Positions 33,793 through 45,120 of a stretch of DNA of 64,000 nt are shown piece by piece. Origin of the DNA: Amoeboaphelidium protococcarum (lineage: Eukaryota > Aphelidiomycota > Aphelidea); NCBI GenBank assembly GCA_023515745.1, contig JALECJ010000256.1, positions 310,001 to 374,000 on the forward strand, in the 5' to 3' direction. Position numbers and translations under genes: made by a program. The notes under the pieces are model-generated. The model was not told the DNA's origin. It ran no database searches and saw only the letters and a list, made by a program, of their open reading frames with translations. How positions within the stretch are numbered: position 1 is the stretch's first letter; every line of letters begins with the position of its first letter.

Positions 33793-36450
33793 TCAACCGT
33801 TAAAGTTACTCATTTTACCACGTCTAGAGGCAAATTTAGAGAGCACCATGTTGAAATCTTCTGTTCTGGCGGGTTTGGAGCAGTAGTCATTCATTCCAGC
33901 CTTGAGATACACCTCTCGGTCTCCACTCATACAATTAGCCGTGAATGCTACAATATAGGTATCCATCATCTTCTGGCGAATTCTGCGGACCACCTCAACT
34001 CCATCGATATCGGGCAGTGTGATGTCAAGGAAAACAAGATCATATTTCTACTCCAAAATAGCTTTTACCGCGGCCTCACCGCTGGTAACCTTATCAGCCA
34101 CGCAGCCCATACGTTCAAGAATCTTCAATGCCACCTTCATATTGACAGGATTATCTTCCACCACCAGAATTCTGAGAAATTCTATCTGCTATCGTCCCAC
34201 CAGAGAAACATCAGACACAGATCGAGCGGATCCGCTTTCGCCCAACTCAACGGGCAGTGTGAAGAAGAACTTTGAGCCTTAACCAGCTTCAGACTAAATT
34301 TGAATCTTACCTCCCAACGCTTCAACAAATTTCTATGATATGGCGAGACCTAGTCCAGCGCCATGCTAAAACTTTGTCGGAAGATCTTCGCTCTCACTCC
34401 GTTGCATCATAATCTAAGAGAATGGTTAAAAAAGTTTATACTAATCTTCTAATGATATACCACAGCCTGTATCAGATACTTCGACAGTCAGATCCGCTTC
34501 TAAATCCTGCTCTTTCGCTTCATCCAGCGTAACTTTGACGCTAACAGCACCAGAGCTAGTAAACTTTATTGCATTAGACAGAAGATTAACCACCACCTGT
34601 CTTAAACGTGACTCATCCGTTACCACAAACACTTTATTGTTATTGCCCGCTTTATCGGAGTTATTGAAGCTAGGAGCACTACTACCAACGTCGACTTTGG
34701 TTATATTGCTTTTATTATAAGCAGAGTTCTCATCGCCCGATGACACAGCGCCGCCACCATCACTATCAATCGATTCGGTACGTCCATCATTACAAAACTT
34801 TTAATTTTGAGTAAGATTATTGACAAACTCTAAACTCAGAACGATTCCTTTTTAATTGACTATAGATTTAAACATCCATACGACAGACTAGAAGGTCTAT
34901 TGCACGTTAAAGCACGACTATCGTAGTGTGAGCGAGCCGTAATTGTCGAATTGAGATTCAATCTTTGAGAGTTCAAGTACATCATTGATTAACTACACCA
35001 GATAGCCGCCACATTCAACAATAGTATCAAAACACTCTTTTTATGCCTCAGACACGCCAGATTAAGCTAAAAGATCTAAATTGCCAATAATACCATTCAA
35101 AGGTGTTCGGATTTCATGAGATACAGAGGCAAAGAAGAGCGATCTTGCTTTATTGGAAGACTCGGCCTGTTCCAAAGCCCTCTAGAGATGTCTATTCTTC
35201 TCCTCCAATTGTTCCTCATAAGCTGCAATATCTGAAATGTCAAGGACTATACCAAGATAATGACCATTAGCAATAGGCTTCAATAAAGACTTTGACAATA
35301 CTGGAATAACTTTTCCACTTTTAGTGCGCATCTAAACTCGTCGCTTGAAAATCTTGCCTTACTAGATCTTCTCCTTAAACAGCTCTCGAGATTCTTCAGC
35401 TGAGCCATCCTGCGGGTAAAGATTAAGATTATATCCATCGCCCAGCAGTTCATCTATTGAAAACTCGGTCATCTACTCCAATCTCTTGTTGGCAAAGTGT
35501 AACCGCTTCTCGCCGTCAACTTCATACACTGCAACTGGCAAATTGTCCAGGATATCACGCAAATTCTATTCACTTTTTCGAATGGCTGCCCTCATATTCT
35601 CCATTGACGTGACATCAAAAACGAGACCAGTGGCGTGAGTACGTTGACCTTCCGCATCGAAGAAGTATCGCCCCTGTGACATGTAATGAAGAATTGCGCC
35701 AGAGGCAGTGATAACACGGTACTTGTATGAATAATACTCTGCACCTGAATCTTCATCAGCGTGGGCCTCTAACTTCATCCTGTCCATATCTTCAGGATGA
35801 ATAGAGTCTTCAATCAAATTATCCAATCCAGGAAACTTATACTCCCCAAACTATGGATATCCGCGGATTTGAGCACAGGTGTGATTGATCCACAGCATAT
35901 TATTACCAATATCCCGCTCAGTCATAAGATTCTATGTGCAGCTAGAGAATCGCTCAAGCCTCTCCATGGCCACGGTCTCTTGCGATACGTCATTGATAGA
36001 ATACATGAATGCATACCACCCATCACGGATACCTTCTCGCTTAATATTCGCTTGACTCTAAGTATCGTTCGCGGAGACCAACTACTATATAAATTTAAGA
36101 GTAACCTTCAAATACTAAAAGTATGGTCGTATAGTGACGTTGTATTCCATAGTTCGGCATGACGAATCATCATTGATCTACATCATCGACTATTCCAGCA
36201 TTTCCCGCCATTTCGGTACATCGATAACACTGAGGGAGGTCTGCGAAATGTCTTCGGAAGGAGGCAAACCACCGGCAAGCAGTGTGTCAGCCTTCTATAT
36301 CTAATCATGCCCGTCATACAAAATGTACCCAAGACTGTCCACCAGCGGAAATCTACTCCTTTCGAATGGCGTCTTGTCAAATTTCGGCATCCGCATGTTA
36401 TTAGCAAGCTATTGAGGAATTAGAGAATTCTAATCTTGTACTGTGTGCAT
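33793..36450 (-). CDS. Soluble hybrid histidine kinase: PAS-PAS-HisKA-HATPase-receiver
   Basis: 885 aa, no signal peptide or membrane segment, so probably cytosolic or nuclear. Two PAS/PAC units: about 175-295 ([20 protein letters not shown], then [19 protein letters not shown]) and 298-420 ([18 protein letters not shown], ending [12 protein letters not shown]). HisKA has [18 protein letters not shown] with phospho-acceptor His445. The ATPase part has [16 protein letters not shown] (N box), VSDTGCGIS (G1) and [10 protein letters not shown] (G2). The receiver has [28 protein letters not shown] with phospho-acceptor Asp809, and CSKP with the conserved Lys. Such kinases feed His phosphotransfer relays in fungi, amoebae and plants. 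All catalytic residues are present. TGA at 33793. Confidence 0.96.
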
Positions 36451-37430
36451 TCACGAAATGTATACAATATGCCCGCAGATGTTATATAAGAATATAGAAG
36501 AAGTATGCAGAGCTCTGTCGGCCGAATCGCAGTTTATTAGGTAAGTCTGTGCGCCTGAATGATGATTATAGTGCCGGCTGGTAGTGATTGTGTTTTACAC
36601 AAAGGGGTAAACATCGGGAAGATGATTCATCCTCTCGCTCGCGCTCAAACACACACGCTCAGACACACTGAGCTGGAAACGGGCGATGATCGTATATTCA
36701 CATCGGCAATTTTTGGTACATTCGATGACGAAAGTGTACAGTAAGATTTGAAATTAAAAGTAGATATTTATTACAGAGATGGTGAGAAATAGAGTAAATT
36801 AGGAGTGTGATGGACGTTATTTTCTACCTTTGCAAAGATCGCCTCATCGCGTCGCGATCGCTAGTGAACAGCATCTCGCACAAACAGAGATGAGCTAGCT
36901 AGTTACGATCTATCCGATCTTTGAACCGATCACTGTATTGATTGAACTGTGTTTTACTTATAGATGATGATTAGCCGTTGTGATATCCCTAACGCTAGTA
37001 ACACCTCTTTCTTAGCCTCGAAAGGAAACTCTTTTAATACACCATCGCTTGAAACTGAAGTGGTCAACATGATCATTTTTCGCGGATTTTCGAGCACAAG
37101 AGTGCGGATATGATACAGACTCTGTGCAATTACCAATCGATAGAATAGTTATTACTTTACAGTAATTGCAGTTCTAATTAATATGAGTGTGTCAGTCGCG
37201 TGATTATTCTGAAATCGAGGCGTTCGCTGCTGTCAGTTGTGATTGTCGATCAAGGAGTCGACGCCTCCCTTCTCTTGAGCACATATTTCGAAGATCAACT
37301 TGTATGAGATTTGAGACAATTAATATGGATGATAACGATAGATTCCTATCTGAATATGAGGTTTCCATGCTTGACAAAGATTTGCGCTGGGCTTGCAGTT
37401 TCCTCGTCCATAGCGAAATTGATTGTGACG
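36451..37430. other. Region with doubtful small frames
   Basis: About 980 bp between the histidine-kinase start and the 37431 gene. It contains a plus ORF at 36559-36810 (83 aa, ATG to TGA; VPAGSDCVLHKG, then ELETGDDRIFTS) and a minus frame open from about 37240 to TGA at 36930. The latter has a protein-like composition (LVIAQSLYHIRTLVLENPRK) but no upstream ATG, so it would have to be a last exon. The 37431 gene's exon 1 also lies in a longer, different plus-strand frame. None is supported by a family match. Confidence 0.35.
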
Positions 37431-38393
37431 ATGAACCACGTAATCGTTTTTGGAACTACATACTAAAACGTCAAGTAAGGCACGGATGACGTGTCAAGAG
37501 TAAATTTCGATTCTGCATCCCAGTTGAAAATCAAACTAATCTTTTTAGTCTTCCATGGGGTTGCTCGCTACTAGTTAATGCAAGACAATGCACTTCATTG
37601 CTAACTACAGCAAGTTCCTGCATGTAGTATTGCCACGCGACCATTGCAACTGGTTTGTTGCGATCAATTGATTTAAGTTGGCAGTACTTGAAGAGGGTGC
37701 CTTGTGTTGAATTACGTGCTGCTTAAATTTCAATTACAATTACTAATACTAGAAAAAAATTGCCGCAACAACCTGCAACAAATTTACAAGACGTTTTAAA
37801 TTGCTATTCGAACAGAATCCAATTCTATCTGACAAGCAAGATGGTGATAAGAAAGTAATTTCAATTGTTGTGAAAAGCAACAATTCAACAGTCGCATGTA
37901 AATGTCGAAAATGAAGGACTTCTTAAAATAAGGTGGAGCGTTTATTGTGTGGCCGCAGAACTAATAAAGATTTGAACAATAGGAGAGTGACGCTGCCAAG
38001 TAGGCAATCTAGCTGTTGTAACTCTAGCATAAGCAAGACTTGTTGTTGACGGATGAAGAGATTAGCACCTAACAACAAGTCATTGGCAGTTTAAGGCTGG
38101 AGGTGCAGAAGTTCACGTAAAGAGATTCATCAGCAGTGGCCAAAAATCTAGGTGTTTTGACTATTCAACCTTCAGATCAATCACGCGATGAGGTTATTGA
38201 GAATCTGAAAAGGCAAATACAGGGGAGATACGATGCGCTGCATATAAAAATTGGTGATTTGAAGTATAGTAATGGTAAGTTAAAATAAAATGTTTTTGTT
38301 TAATGTTGAATGAAGCATTGAACCAACTTGATCTCAATGATTGTTAATTTACCGTTAGAGGAGCTTATCTTTCCACTTCTTGTTAGAGTCTGA
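37431..38393 (+). CDS. Five-exon gene: CXorf65-like N-terminal domain plus coiled coil (model by splicing)
   Basis: No single ORF shows this gene. Exons 37431-37474, 37549-37696, 37753-37854, 37917-38274 and 38359-38393 join in frame across introns of 74, 56, 62 and 84 nt to give 228 aa. It starts MNHVIVFGTTYQNVN, then LPWGCSLLVNARQCTSLLTT and SIDLSWQYLKR. That spacing (V-N-x2-C...LL...-IDL) recalls the small CXorf65-like family. DFLKQGGAFIVWP follows, then a Gln-rich coiled coil (AIQLLQLQHKQDLLL...NLKRQIQGRYDALHIKIG). Exons 2-4 are well supported by frame and splice signals; the last exon (acceptor at 38358) is the weakest, with an alternative acceptor at 38386. Confidence 0.6.
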
Positions 38394-38554
38394 ATTACAT
38401 TTTATAGTTCAAATAAGAGGTAAAACTGCATGAAAGCTTTTAAAATTGAAGAAAGTGTACGCGTAAGTCAATATTATTCGCGATTTCAATGGTAAATCAC
38501 TTTTCATAGTCAGCGACTAAAAGCCATCCACTCATCACCGACCACGAATACACT

Positions 38555-39029
38555 TCAGCGTCCAAGCTCTTCAGGTGCAGGAACACCGAGCTCATCCAGA
38601 GTTGGCTTCAGATCATTCAGATATTCCTTGTAAATCTTCTCGTCGCCAATCTTATCGCGCAAACCCTCGAGAGTGCGAACGGCGAGCACAAAGCTGTTCA
38701 TTCTTCTGGCAGCTTTCAATGCCTCAACCAGAACAGATGGCGCTGGCACCAGATCCACACTGAAGGCCTGGTTCAATCCGCGCTATAACTCAAAGATATC
38801 GTCAGCTTCGTTCTTGAAGAATTTAATATAAGTCTCAGTGTACTCCTCATACGTCAGCTCATGATGATCATCTTATCCATCTCCAGTGACCATGGTGCGT
38901 TCTACAAATTACAGTTTTCGTCATAAAATATTACAGATTTATTTAATAAATATAATTACTTTGCAAAGCAGATAATCTGCTTAGAGGCACCTATCTGGTG
39001 ACCAACTTTGTGCGTAATAATGACAGCAT
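38555..39029 (-). CDS. COX5A: Cytochrome c oxidase subunit Va (COX5A; yeast Cox6), one intron
   Basis: Nuclear-encoded subunit of mitochondrial complex IV. 138 aa after splicing (yeast Cox6 148, human precursor 150). Exon 1 (38960-39029) encodes an amphipathic import presequence, MLSLLRTKLVTRQVPLSRLS. Exon 2 (38555-38901) encodes the mature protein: YIKFFKNEADDIFELQRGLN, VDLVPAPSVLVEALKAARRM, and the C-terminal LKPTLDELGVPAPEELG, almost the same as the LRPTLNELGISTPEELG end of animal COX5A. The intron is 38902-38959 (58 nt, GTAATT...TTTGTAG). TGA at 38555. Reading exon 2 alone would miss the targeting peptide. Confidence 0.95.
38902..38959 (-). other. Intron separating COX5A presequence and mature protein
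   Basis: 58 nt, GTAATT...TTTGTAG, phase 1. Splicing joins SALQ to KRTMVTGDG in frame. Confidence 0.9.
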
Positions 39030-39307
39030 TTCTTCCTCTTTTTGTTGTATTTCAGCGTTGAGCGGAAAAAGTTTCTCTTGGTCAAAAGCGATCGCGTTCA
39101 GGAAGCATTAGGCGAACTCTTTCAAATCGTTTACTTTTTCAAGACTGGATAGAAAGAGTTGACGCGCTGAATACTTAAAGGAAATAAATCGCAGAATATA
39201 TTGTATCTGGCATAGTAAGCAGAGAATAGAAAGATAAATATTATCATTTCAGCTCATTTTTTATCATTATTCTCTGCCAATTTTATCACGCAATAATTCA
39301 CTTTTAA

Positions 39308-42232
39308 TCACTCAGTGTACTCAAAAGGTGCAGGAGGCTCTGGTTCTACACCACTAGGGACTGAGCCATCGGCGGTGGTGGACATTGTCGGTGTGGAATA
39401 CTCAATATACTCCACTGGTTCATCCGGCTTGACATTCTTCAACAGAATCACTCCTAATGTCTTGCTCTTCTTCACAGGCTGGAAACGAGATCCGCTGACG
39501 AATTGAATGTGAGCAGCCTGATTAGGAGTTACTCTAGTCAAATTAGCAACCATGAACTACTTCTCCTCAGCAGCCTTCTTCTTTTCTGCATCAACGCCAG
39601 CAGCTGGTTTATCACCAGACGTGACGGACTCTTCTACATTCATGCCATCCGCCTTGGATTGTTCTTCACGATCAGATGCCGGGCTCACAATAACCATATC
39701 GTCAGACGTGTCATTCTACTGCTTCTACTTATCAGCCGCCTTATGCTTAGCACGAGCATTAGACTTGGCAGTGGTGGACAGGACAGCTGCGGCCACTTTT
39801 TCAACTTTCTCCTTGGACTCTTCTTTCAGTGGCTCTGCATACTAAAATTGAGATGGAACAGTGTTGCACATCACCACATCCTTCTCAAACTTGACAATCT
39901 TCAATGTCTAATCGATACCGATGAATGCAGTTGGCTCCAGTGCCAGAGACAATCCCAACGTCAGAGGAAACCACCACCAGAACTGGATAAACATGGTGAG
40001 ACCGACAAATTTCTATATAGAGACAGAACTATCATTAAAGGATGCTCCACCATGAGCGCCCGCAATTCCACCGCTAGATAATAAAGACAATGATACATTT
40101 CTGCCACCAGCATTCATAATACCAAAAGCCAAAGTGGCACCAAAACGAGCAAGCAGATTTTCGTGCTTTGCAAACAACACATCATCAATGTGCTTCTTGG
40201 CTGCAGCAAAACGAGGATTACTCTCATTCTACTCAATCATCACCATACCGATGGCGATTAGCGCACCTTGACGGACATAGTCAACACTGTCCTTAACCAG
40301 AACATTCAACATATCCATCGCCTCAGCAGAACCACTACCTGCACAAGTGATACCAATAGCCAGAGCTACACCATAACGAACATCTGGGTTGTAGCTGTCA
40401 CTAATCAGCTCAACCACACGAAGCAATTGCTTAGGCTGACGAGCCAACACGAATCCAAGTGCAATCACAGAAACTCTTCTAACGTCGTCACTAACATCAG
40501 TAGCTGCGATATGAAGCAGCTTCTTCAAAGCAACATTGGAGCCAGTGGCACAATAAGCAGACATCAGACAATGGACACCACCATATCTGATACAAGCCTC
40601 GTTATCGGCCAGCATAGACTCAATCAACTTGTCAGCAGCAGATCCACGGCCAAACTAGATCATACCAATACCAACAGTTAAAGCACGTATGATCTTATCA
40701 TGCTTGTTCACTCTGGCATATTAGAGCAATTCCTCACACAGAGCATCATTATGGGCACCAGCATTAACCATACCGATGGCCAATGACGCAGCCTCTCCAC
40801 TGACAGCCGCATCGCCATACAAGATGTTTTTCAAAGCTTCACCAAGCTGTTCATCTTTAGTAGCCAGAGCACATGCACCCATACCGAGACAAGCTCCATT
40901 CTGCACAACAGGATTAGCGTGGCGCATGCCAGTCTTCAAAGTATCTACAACTTCCACCTGACTCTGATCACCAACGTGGATCAAACCAAGAGCATAATAA
41001 GCACCACCTTCACTGAACACAGAGCTACTGACACTTCCACCTTCCTTAGGCAGGTAAGGACTTAAGATCTGTAAACTGTTTCTTCTATTGCCAAAGTGAA
41101 CAACACCCAGAGACGCACAAGCACTGTACTTGGTCCAATTACTAGCTCTTGCCAACCATTCCATGTTATCTCTCAGGAAAGTGTCCGACGTGGTACCAAA
41201 AGAACATAAAGCATGAGCAAAAGAAACTGCAGAGTGATTAGCACTATTGCGAGAGTCCAATTAATTCTTCACCTTCTTCAACAGCAAAAGATCGGTGTGA
41301 TTATTTCTGAACATAAACTCCAAGTTCATGGATACACTCAGTTCTCCGCTGAAAATACTAATCAACTTCTTTGCAATGTCGCTTTGCCCAGTCAACTATT
41401 TCAATTGTGCAATTGCAGCACCAACAAAAGGCTTTGGAGCAATAGCATAAATGTCAAACGCCACTTGGTATCCCAACAGCTGATCATCGACAGACTTGGA
41501 TGCAACTTTATCACAGATGGCCTTCACCAAAGACTAAGAATCATTCAACACCAACCAGCATTGCGCCAAAGTGTCAAAATCAACCTGCTTCACAAGCAAA
41601 GACACAAACTCAGATCTCTTCTTCTCAGAGTTCAAAGTTCCGCACAGCTACAACAAATACTAAACTTCACCACCCGCAGCCCCTGGGGCCTTAGACGAAA
41701 GGAGACCACTGACACATTGGGCGACCACATCCATACGGTTGCACTCCAGAGCGATACCGATGCACTCTTTCCACTCCTTGTTGGCAATACAATTCTTGAA
41801 AACCATATTGACCACCTGTTCAAACTTCTTCTAACCAGCGATGTACAGCTCAATACTCTTCTAAACCACAAAATCATTATACAAAGAGTTTGACAGCACT
41901 TGAGCATCACTGCTCCCATTTCTGGCATTCACATTCAGCTGACCGCCAGCATTCACATACTTCAGGGCATAGTCAACTGCAAGATTATACTCGGTCAAGT
42001 GAAAGTACAGCTTACTCAACAGCAGGCAAAGATTCTGTAAATCCCCACCCTTACCACCAGCCTTCTTGTCAGTAACTTGAGCACGGTCCAGCTGTTCCTG
42101 CAGTCCCTCCAGTGTGGTCAACTGCTCAGAAATCTCCATCCAGTTGAAGTCCACCACAGAGAGAAGCAGTTGCACTGAATAACTTACCAACTCTTGCTCC
42201 TAGAGCATACTCAAAATTCCTGCTGCACTCAT
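39308..42232 (-). CDS. RPN2: 26S proteasome regulatory subunit Rpn2/PSMD1
   Basis: Largest base subunit, scaffold for Rpn10/Rpn13 in the 19S cap. 974 aa (human 953). N-terminal helical region MSAAGILSMLQEQ. The proteasome/cyclosome (PC) repeat torus spans about residues 390-760 (EGGAYYALGLIHVGD, VSGEAASLAIGMVNAGA, YNPDVRYGVALAIGITCAGS, VDYVRQGALIAIGMVMIE). FLRDNMEWLARASNWTKYSA matches PSMD1 nearly residue for residue. An acidic/Lys-rich linker leads to the C-terminal beta domain (FQPVKKSKTLGVILLKNV), ending PEPPAPFEYTE like the Rpn13-binding tail. GTAAGT near the start is coding, not a splice site, judging by alignment. TGA at 39308. Confidence 0.97.
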
Positions 42233-42559
42233 TGTTAAATTGAAAATTTTGTATTACGTACGTACGTAAAGTTAACTGTAATGCTATCACTAGTATGTGA
42301 TAAAACGCTGTTATAGTTGATAGAAGAGAGAGGTGAAGAAAGAAGAAACACACGAGTCGAGCGGCAAGAAACGAACAAAGCGAAACGAATTCATGCGAGA
42401 AGAGCTACTGTTGGGTTTTATCGTCTCAGCTTGAACTAAATTGGTTTCAAGTTTATTCCAGGAAGAGTGACGAATGTTTTTGTAATTCCATCTGCTTCCT
42501 TAAAATCAATATTACACGAGAAATTTGCATGGTAGACTTACAACTAGGAATATATTTAC
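42233..42559. other. Intergenic, nothing recognised
   Basis: 327 bp upstream of RPN2 and downstream of the 42560 gene. Confidence 0.6.
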
Positions 42560-43105
42560 TCACTTGATATACGGCCTATTAACGTGTAGTACATCGCGCA
42601 ACGCTTAAAACATGATTACAATGATGCCCAATGTTGAGGGGACCATGAGGATATATCGCATTTGTATCTATCCATACAAAAGACACGTAAGTAAAGCAGC
42701 AGAGTGCACGGATATAACAAATTTTATCATTTTCCATGATAGTGTGCTTTGTGTTCGAAAGTCACGCACCTTCTCATACACCTTGTTATACACGTCAATG
42801 AGATTTAGCATGCGTTCTATTCTATCCAAAGTATCCCAGTACTACTATTCAAATGCTGAATATTCGTTGTTAATATTATTTTATTGGGAGGCGCCATCAC
42901 CAGCCTCCTTATTCAAAAGATGATAGACCAATACAACGACGATAGTGAAACAAATCTTTCTACTCAGAGTAGCTAAAAGTATAAGGATCACTGGAATTAG
43001 AAGTGATATTCCAAACCTCTAGACGCGTATAGTTTTGATCACTTCATATGCTACCGACACACTGGATGCCGAGTACACCAGAAATTTAATCATTTGACTT
43101 ATCAT
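42560..43105 (-). CDS. Small membrane protein with two hydrophobic hairpins
   Basis: 181 aa. Two hydrophobic regions: residues about 32-62 (FGISLLIPVILILLATLS, ICFTIVVVLVYHLL) and about 125-170 (MIKFVISVHSAALLTCLL, ILMVPSTLGIIVIMF), separated by a Gln/Asn-rich and coiled, charged segment (YWDTLDRIERMLNLIDVYNK). Paired hairpins around a charged linker resemble reticulon-like ER-shaping proteins and the N-terminal part of Pex30-type ER/peroxisome proteins; neither can be claimed from this sequence. Faces the DUF218 gene divergently with 126 bp between starts. Confidence 0.6.
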
Positions 43106-43231
43106 TGTGCTGATTTTGACTGCAAAAATTAGTTGAGACGACTCAGCGCGTCTGATCGTTCTTAAGCTTTGTTATAGGCATAAGCTTTGAAAGCTGTCAT
43201 CTAGAAATCTGTCTATACTAAGTATTAAGAA

Positions 43232-44080
43232 ATGTAACAAAGATTAAGAATAATCCTGCTCTGCTTTATAGCTATTATTTGGGTTGTATGCCTAAGTTAC
43301 ATATACATAAGGATAAATCGGCCATCGATCAACGCCAGCGAACAGCGGTTGTTTACTACAGAGGATCGAGGTCCTTCTTAGTCAGAGTAGACATTCTCCC
43401 ACCTTATTCTTGTGCCGTGTCATTTAATTTATTTAATGCAAGGATTTTATCATGACGTTGATTCCTATAGAATGCATGACAAGACGCAATTCTCTACATT
43501 GAAGATGCATATCCAGGCGGGCGTGGATATGTTGAAACAAGACCGTGATGCTTTGTTAGTATTTAGTGGATCTTATACTTAGTCCGGTGTTCGCATAAGC
43601 GAGGCTTCATCATACTACTACCTAATGCTGGCCATCTATCCTGATCTGGAGTAAGGTGTTAGAGATCGAATATTGCTGGAAGATTACTCACGCGATTCGT
43701 ATGAGAACTTGTTATATTCATATTGCAAGTTCCTGATCCATAATTATCAGAATACACCACCATCAAGAGTCACAGTCGTCGGATTTGAGTTTAAACGGAA
43801 GAGATTTACTGATCTGCATAGAGTGGCACTGTAGATCACTGAAAAGTAGTTTACATACGTTGGCATTGATCCGATGGAAAACTTCAATTCATCAGAGGTG
43901 GCCCGTGGGGAATACGAGAATGCCTATAAGCACTTTAAATAAAATTTATATGGCTGCACTAAAGAACTTATTCAAAAGAGAATGTCAAGAGATCCATACA
44001 GGAGATCACTTGAGGCAATTCCACTGTTCACCAACGCGTGTCCTCTCATGCGGCGCCAAATAACTGCATGCCTTCAATGA
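43232..44080 (+). CDS. Membrane-anchored DUF218 protein (yeast YOR238W-type)
   Basis: 282 aa. N-terminal anchor RIILLCFIAIIWVVCLSYIY (start MQQRLR at 43232), then the DUF218 fold: HLILVPCHLIYLMQGFYHD, DALLVFSGSYTQSG followed by ISEASSYYYLMLAI, DYSRDSYENLLYSYCKF and RVTVVGFEFKRKRFTDLH. VPCH, the LLVFSG loop, SEASSY and the RDSYENL acid/Asn motif are shared with eukaryotic DUF218 proteins of the YOR238W type, whose biochemical activity is not settled. Here it appears tethered to a membrane. The ATG at 43433 lies inside the family motif, so the upstream start is right. AATAAA follows the TGA. Confidence 0.8.
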
Positions 44081-44098
44081 AAGTTTAAGTTTATCACA

Positions 44099-44104
44099 AA
44101 TAAA
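44099..44104 (+). terminator. Poly(A) signal AATAAA of the DUF218 gene
   Basis: Canonical AATAAA 18 nt after the TGA; the convergent hydrolase stop is 51 bp further on. Confidence 0.5.
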
Positions 44105-44154
44105 GATTATACATTCTAACGTAACATTTTATAATGTTCTTTATGAGCAATTAA

Positions 44155-45120
44155 TCATTATTTTGGCATCTGAGAATATCTCTAAAGGTGATTCTGAAGA
44201 GCATCAATCACAGCAGTCGCATTCTCAGCAATGATATTGTGACCAGCAGAATCTATTGATACGAGCTTTGATCGCGGTATAATCTTTTTAATGTCCTCAT
44301 GCAGATGATATGGAACCACATTGTCCTCAGTTCCCCAAATCAAAGTGACTGGCAAGTGTCTATGAGTCTCATCACTAATCACACTGAGTCGTTCCAGTAT
44401 CTTTTGCTTATTACAGATCGAAAAGTGCCTAGTGGTACTAAGGAAGGATCTCTTATACGAGGGATGATACTGAGTCTACAATTTGATCAGTTCATAAAAG
44501 TATGACACGTCTTCTTGCAGAGTAGAGTTATCTGACAGAAAGTTATGACTCTGAGAACACAAATGATCCAGATCTAATTCCGGCTTCACCTTAAAATTGG
44601 CGTATGATCCTTTGACCATAACGCGTGCACCCAGAGAATACATAATAGCCTCACCCAAAAGCGGAACTCGTACCAACTTACCAGGCAGCGGTAATTCATC
44701 CAACAGACCAGCAGGAGCAAGGAGAACAAGACTCTGAATCATGTGATGGAAATATGATGTGAACTGAATCGCAATACTACCACCTAAGCTGAAACCAATT
44801 AGATGAAATTTCTAAACTCCGGCATGCAATAAGATCATTGACAATTACGAAATGTATAGAGCATCATCATGGTCCACATGAGGCCCATCTGAGTAGCCTC
44901 TTCCATACAAATCATACAGGAGAATGCGGTAATTACGCGACAGCTTTGATGCCAGCCGTTTAAATCCAGGAGATGGAAAGCTTATGCCATGAATGAAGAC
45001 TAACGTTTCTGCATCAGCTCTATCACTGCCAAAGTAGTAGTATCGCGTACTGCCAAGAGGCAGAATCAGATCAGTGGCATTGGGATAAAAATTAGGAGGA
45101 TACAGTTTATTGAGAGCCAT
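44155..45120 (-). CDS. Alpha/beta hydrolase
   Basis: 321 aa. Oxyanion-hole strand ETLVFIHGISFPSPG, then YRILLYDLYGRGYSDGP, nucleophile elbow LIGFSLGGSIAIQF with Ser111, acid strand PVTLIWGTEDNVVPY with Asp, and base SAGHNIIAE with His. All three triad residues are present, so an active serine hydrolase (esterase, lipase or monoacylglycerol lipase-like). Substrate unknown. No signal peptide. Few TAA/TAG codons. TGA at 44155, 74 bp from the convergent DUF218 stop. Confidence 0.9.

Noticed and set aside
42185-42197. GTAAGT followed closely by CAG near the RPN2 start, resembling a tiny intron
   Set aside because: 13 nt is too short, and the unspliced protein aligns with PSMD1 at normal spacing.
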